From contig JAFKAC010000011.1 of assembly GCA_025766275.1 (NCBI GenBank), positions 1,364,001 to 1,428,000 on the forward strand: DNA of 64,000 bases, in the 5' to 3' direction. This stretch comes from Lactarius indigo. Taxonomy: Eukaryota; Basidiomycota; Agaricomycetes; Russulales; Russulaceae. The notes beneath the pieces are model-generated. The model made no database searches, was not told where the DNA came from, and saw only the letters and a list, made by a program, of their open reading frames with translations. A program made the position numbers and the translations under genes. This document shows positions 60,537-64,000 of this stretch, piece by piece (within the stretch, counting starts at the first letter, position 1; every line of letters begins with the position of its first letter).

Positions 60537-61896
60537 ATGGGCCTCCTTTCTTGGTTCAAAAAGGTGCGTTACTGTCGTTTTTAGATTCACGCGGATGAAA
60601 AGGAGAATGTATCTGCAGAAAGAGCCCGAAGATTTTGGCCAGATTCTGGCTGCGCTCGCTCTTGACATCCAGAAGCGTGAAACGCGGCTGGGCGAGATCC
60701 GCCTCCGCGAGCGACGCGCCACCCTACTTGCTACTCTGTATGCCCTTGCCGGATGGGGTCTCTATCTTGGCTTGTGGTATGCACAGCTACTTCCGCAGGC
60801 GAGCAGGCACAGAATCAATAGCCCTGTGGATAAGGCCATCAAAGCCTTTCCAGCCATCGTCGGGCCTATAATGTACGTCATGCTTCCTTTGCCTACACAC
60901 TCTACTTACATTACGAAAACATTGGCTTCTAGAATTCTTTTCACCCGCCGAATTGTTCAATTATGGTACAACCGCAAAGGGAACGCCGAAGGTCAGTCAA
61001 CCCCTGCAACCATGGCCACGCCTAAGCCTCGTGTTCACTTTGGCTTCGTCCACGTTGTATTTTATGTTTCTCAGAGAAGAGCCTCGCGGCACTGAAGCTT
61101 GCGCGTCGCAATAAGGTCGAAGATATCAAGAAAAAGACCAACTATTACGAGACGCGTGACCTCCTCGAGCGGTACGAGGATGGCCCGTCCAATAGATTAC
61201 CCCCCGCTTGGTCGAAAATTGGTCCAATTGCCCCTGTTCAGCCCCAGCCCCAGCCCCAGCAGCCTCCTTCGACCCCACAGCGCGCTGTGCCAGCCGTTCC
61301 CCCCAACACACCCGCGAACCTCCGCACGCCGATCTCTCCCGGCTTGCAGAGCCAGCTCATTACACGTACGTCCTCGAGGAACTCTCCTTCATGAATCTTT
61401 ACATCTAACACGCGCTCGTATATCACGCGCAGAGACCCCGCCGCAGCCTCTCCCGCCTCCGCGCAAGAAGTGGTACGACAAGCTCGCCGATATACTCCTC
61501 GGGGACGACGAGCAGCCCGTGAATGCCGCGGCGTCGCGTTACGCCCTCATTTGCCAAAAATGTTCTACGCACAACGGGCTTATGAAGGAGGACATGTGGG
61601 AGGATGCCCGTACGTGACACCCACGCCTCTTACCTTGTTTCTTTTCATGTTGATGGGAGACTCTAGAGTACATTTGCCTAAACTGTGGGCATTTCAATCC
61701 CTCGGTGCGCTCGCAGCGTAAAGGTGCCCAGCCCCAGCCTCAGCCTCAGTTACCTGCAAGCCCGCAGACACCCGCCCGCCCCGCTGGGTCTGGGCAGCAC
61801 GGCCCATCGCCGCTAGGCTCAACACAACCCTTGAGTGGCGTGAATGAAAGTCCCGCCGCATCTGAGGGCAGCACGATGGATGTTGACGACTCGTAG
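60537..61896 (+). CDS. lnp1: Lunapark-family ER junction protein
   Basis: Stabilises three-way junctions of the tubular endoplasmic reticulum. Six exons (60537-60563, 60619-60872, 60933-60991, 61075-61365, 61433-61609, 61667-61896) total 1038 nt, 345 residues; all introns are 55-83 nt with GT-AG ends. The N-terminus MGLLSWFKK lacks an obvious myristoylation match beyond Gly2. A coiled segment with LGEIRLRERRATLL leads to two hydrophobic segments (LYALAGWGLYLGLWY and AFPAIVGPIIILF). Then come RRIVQLWYNRKG and DIKKKTNYYETRDLLERY. A proline/glutamine-rich linker follows. The C-terminal zinc finger has CQKC near 250 and CLNC near 274 with GHFNP, typical of Lunapark. An acidic tail ends the protein. 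Confidence 0.93.
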
Positions 61897-64000
61897 GAAC
61901 TCTGTCTCTATTTTTTTCTCGCCCTCTCTTTCTGTACGTGTCGCTGTCCTATTTCGGTATAATCAGACGTTTTGTTCTGCTTTTAGTCCTGCAACACAAT
62001 CGGCTCATGCCCAGTGCGATACGCAATGACATTTCCTTATTTATTCCGGGGGACCTGAAATAATCATGGCCGCAATGGCGCGACGCCGCCGCAGGGGTAA
62101 AACTGTATTACCCGCGAGCGAGCTGAGCTACCATATCATATCACCGCCAGAAGCCTCGTCAGTTTCCCGCCGGCAGTAACTTGTACATTCACGACAAGGA
62201 TGAGAGAAGAAAGAGGAAGGTGCAAAGAAAATGCGACACTTGCGCGTTCCTGGCGCTTAGACTTGGCAGTTCACGCGTTCACTCTTGTGGGTCGCGGCGC
62301 ATAAGGAACCCCAGAATGGAATCGGAGCTTGAGTCGGGAGCCTCGATATGACGATGTACGGCATTGGCCTACGCGGCCCCGGATGGCGCAGGGCAAGGGA
62401 CCAAGTCGAGTCATCAAATGCCCGCCACACACGCACACACGCATGCACCTTTGTGGCCGTCCTTGTTCTTTTTGGAGGGAGAGAACCTTTTGGGAATACG
62501 CTCCCCATGTTGCGATGTCAACATGGAACGACGTTCGATCGTGGAGATCGGAAAAGTATATCTGGTCAATGAGGGTGGCGGCGGCGGCGGCTAAGATACC
62601 GCCCCGATGCTCTCTTGTACTTTTACTTTACAGTAAGCAAACTGGCGAATGCGGACCCGCCGCATGGACATCTTAACTTACTCCGGGAGGAACTGCCAAT
62701 GAGCGCCGGGTGATTGACAATAATCTGATTCTCACAGGGCCCATTGCCATAACGGGCATCGTTGCGAGTGGTTCGCTTGGGACTGGCGTGCGTGCCACTT
62801 GGACAGCGCCACACTCACATCCATTCAACTCCTATCCTATTCAATTGCGCTAGCACAGTGGCCTATACATTCCTTGACAGCCCGACCCTTTGACATCGCC
62901 AAACCTCCATGCATCACGCAACTATCACACATTACAAACCTGCACATTACAAACCCGCACATTACAAACCTGAAGAATTGAATGATTAGAAGACGGATCT
63001 GCGCTGCTACTACTGTACAGTATCACCCTGCTATTATCGACTCAGTGTGAGACGTCTGGCTTCCATTCTGTAGAACTCGCTTAGGGGTGTAACTGAACGA
63101 GTGCTTTGTTCGCCACACACAAGTACTGCGGCGCAAGATCTCCGCTGCAAGCACAGCAACGGACGGACGGAGGTTTGGGGGTGACAACCCTCCCTCCGTT
63201 AGTGCGGTCTTGATGCTATGATATGACGGTCAGTGCTATTAATGCTGGCGGCGTCTCCACGGATACTGCACTCGGCCGCCGCTAGAGTCCTTTGTTTTTG
63301 TTTTTCCTTCTGATTTCGACGGAGCAACAGCGACGTGCTGATGATAACAGGTTATCGAATAATCACGGCATCCAGAGTTGCGGCCGCCGGGCGGGGCGTC
63401 GCGAAAGATAGTAGAAAATTAGCGAGCCCCCTCGAAAAACGACAGTACAACGATTTCTATACGCGCAGCGGTAGATCCTGCCACTTTTACCGGCTGGGCA
63501 AGCGGGCCTCAGGGCTTTGGACCCCGATGTCGATAAGATCTCGCTGATTGGCGCTTCTTCTCGGTGGTAGCGGTGTCGTGGGCATTTGTTCACTTATCTC
63601 CAGTAGTGGAGGTATCATGGAGTGGACAGAGTTCATCACGTGACGGGATGATTGAGGCGCTTTGTCACGGTTACGACTGTCGCACCCGGTTACTTCTGTA
63701 TTCTTCCGGTGCTATTCGGCCGTTTTTCGCAGGTACCTCCCGGTAGGATTTTGAGTTGACGGTACTTGTGTCACCTGGTCCCTCTAAAGGAGATTTTTCT
63801 CACACAGATTTCCTATCGCTGGCAGACCCATGATCATAGGGTTCACTATTGCCACTTTGATCCACGCCATTCTCCAGAGGAAGTGGAGAAGAAGTACACT
63901 TTTGATTGAGATCGCCCATGGAAATACGCTAATCAGTGTTTTTTTTTTTTTTTGCTGCGTTCAGTGCGTTATCAGGGCGGTTGGGGGAAATGACATGACG
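61897..64000. other. Region right of lnp1, no gene recognised
   Basis: 2.1 kb without a frame bearing known domains. Visible items are a 15-bp triplicate at 62928 and a T17-19 run near 63940. It may hold the lnp1 3' UTR and the promoter of a gene beyond the window. Confidence 0.5.
62928..62972. repeat. Three tandem copies of a 15-bp unit
   Basis: CACATTACAAACCTG occurs three times head to tail, the middle copy with one change. Confidence 0.9.

Noticed and set aside
62060..62160. tRNA-like sequence on the minus strand (GGTAGCTCAGCTCG)
   Set aside because: The D-arm-like part is not followed by consistent anticodon, T and acceptor stems.

Overview
The window is nuclear DNA of a basidiomycete fungus, probably an Agaricomycete. 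Host genes carry short (about 50-70 nt) GT-AG introns. One gene encodes a fungal NLR-type STAND protein (Goodbye-NACHT-ankyrin), another resembles the mushroom-type DUF6699 family, and the conserved eukaryotic genes are mitochondrial DNA polymerase gamma and Lunapark. About three quarters of the window (1-48.5 kb) is a nest of transposable elements; the right end (48.9-61.9 kb) holds the host genes.

Transposon nest, resolved by LTR ends and target-site duplications (TSDs). The oldest layer is Copia-2 (minus strand, gag start near 34.6 kb, pol running left to 15.56 kb). It was hit by Gypsy-2 (25708-32079, TSD CCTAG), by Gypsy-1 copy B (16842-24800, TSD AGTCT), by a Gypsy-3-type LTR (34140-34615, in the first codons of gag), and apparently by the end of an hAT-like element (up to 15557). 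Copia-1 (314-15266, TSD CTTGA, two differences between LTRs) inserted next and was itself hit by Gypsy-1 copy A (4746-12705, TSD TCAAA). Copies A and B encode the same proteins and lie inverted, 4.1 kb apart. To the right an hAT transposon (36293-48508, 8-bp TSD GCCAAGAA) was split by Gypsy-3 (40286-47979, TSD GGAGG).

Shared design of the Gypsy elements. They are chromodomain (Tf1/sushi-like) retrotransposons. In all three families the primer-binding site next to the 5' LTR is complementary over exactly 11 nt to LTR sequence 33-34 nt downstream of a TATA-like box, which is the layout of Tf1 self-priming. Each has pol in the -1 frame after a slippery heptamer, a 6-nt spacer and a hairpin. In the two intact families the leader has no ATG in any frame from the predicted RNA start to the gag ATG (1188 and 725 nt), yet it contains a long open frame joined in-frame to gag that encodes a domain conserved between families. 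This suggests a non-AUG-initiated long Gag. The pol proteins also run 400-500 residues past the chromodomain into a coiled-coil region, which in Gypsy-1 ends in a zinc-knuckle array.

Host genes: an eight-exon Goodbye-NACHT-ankyrin gene (48960-53081) whose P-loop lies on a 25-nt microexon; an intron-containing tRNA-Thr(AGT) (53941-54037); a two-exon DUF6699-like gene (54525-55384, minus); mip1 (56266-60338, minus); and lnp1 (60537-61896, plus), divergent from mip1 across 198 bp. All exon models for these genes give lengths divisible by three. The last 2.1 kb has no recognisable gene.
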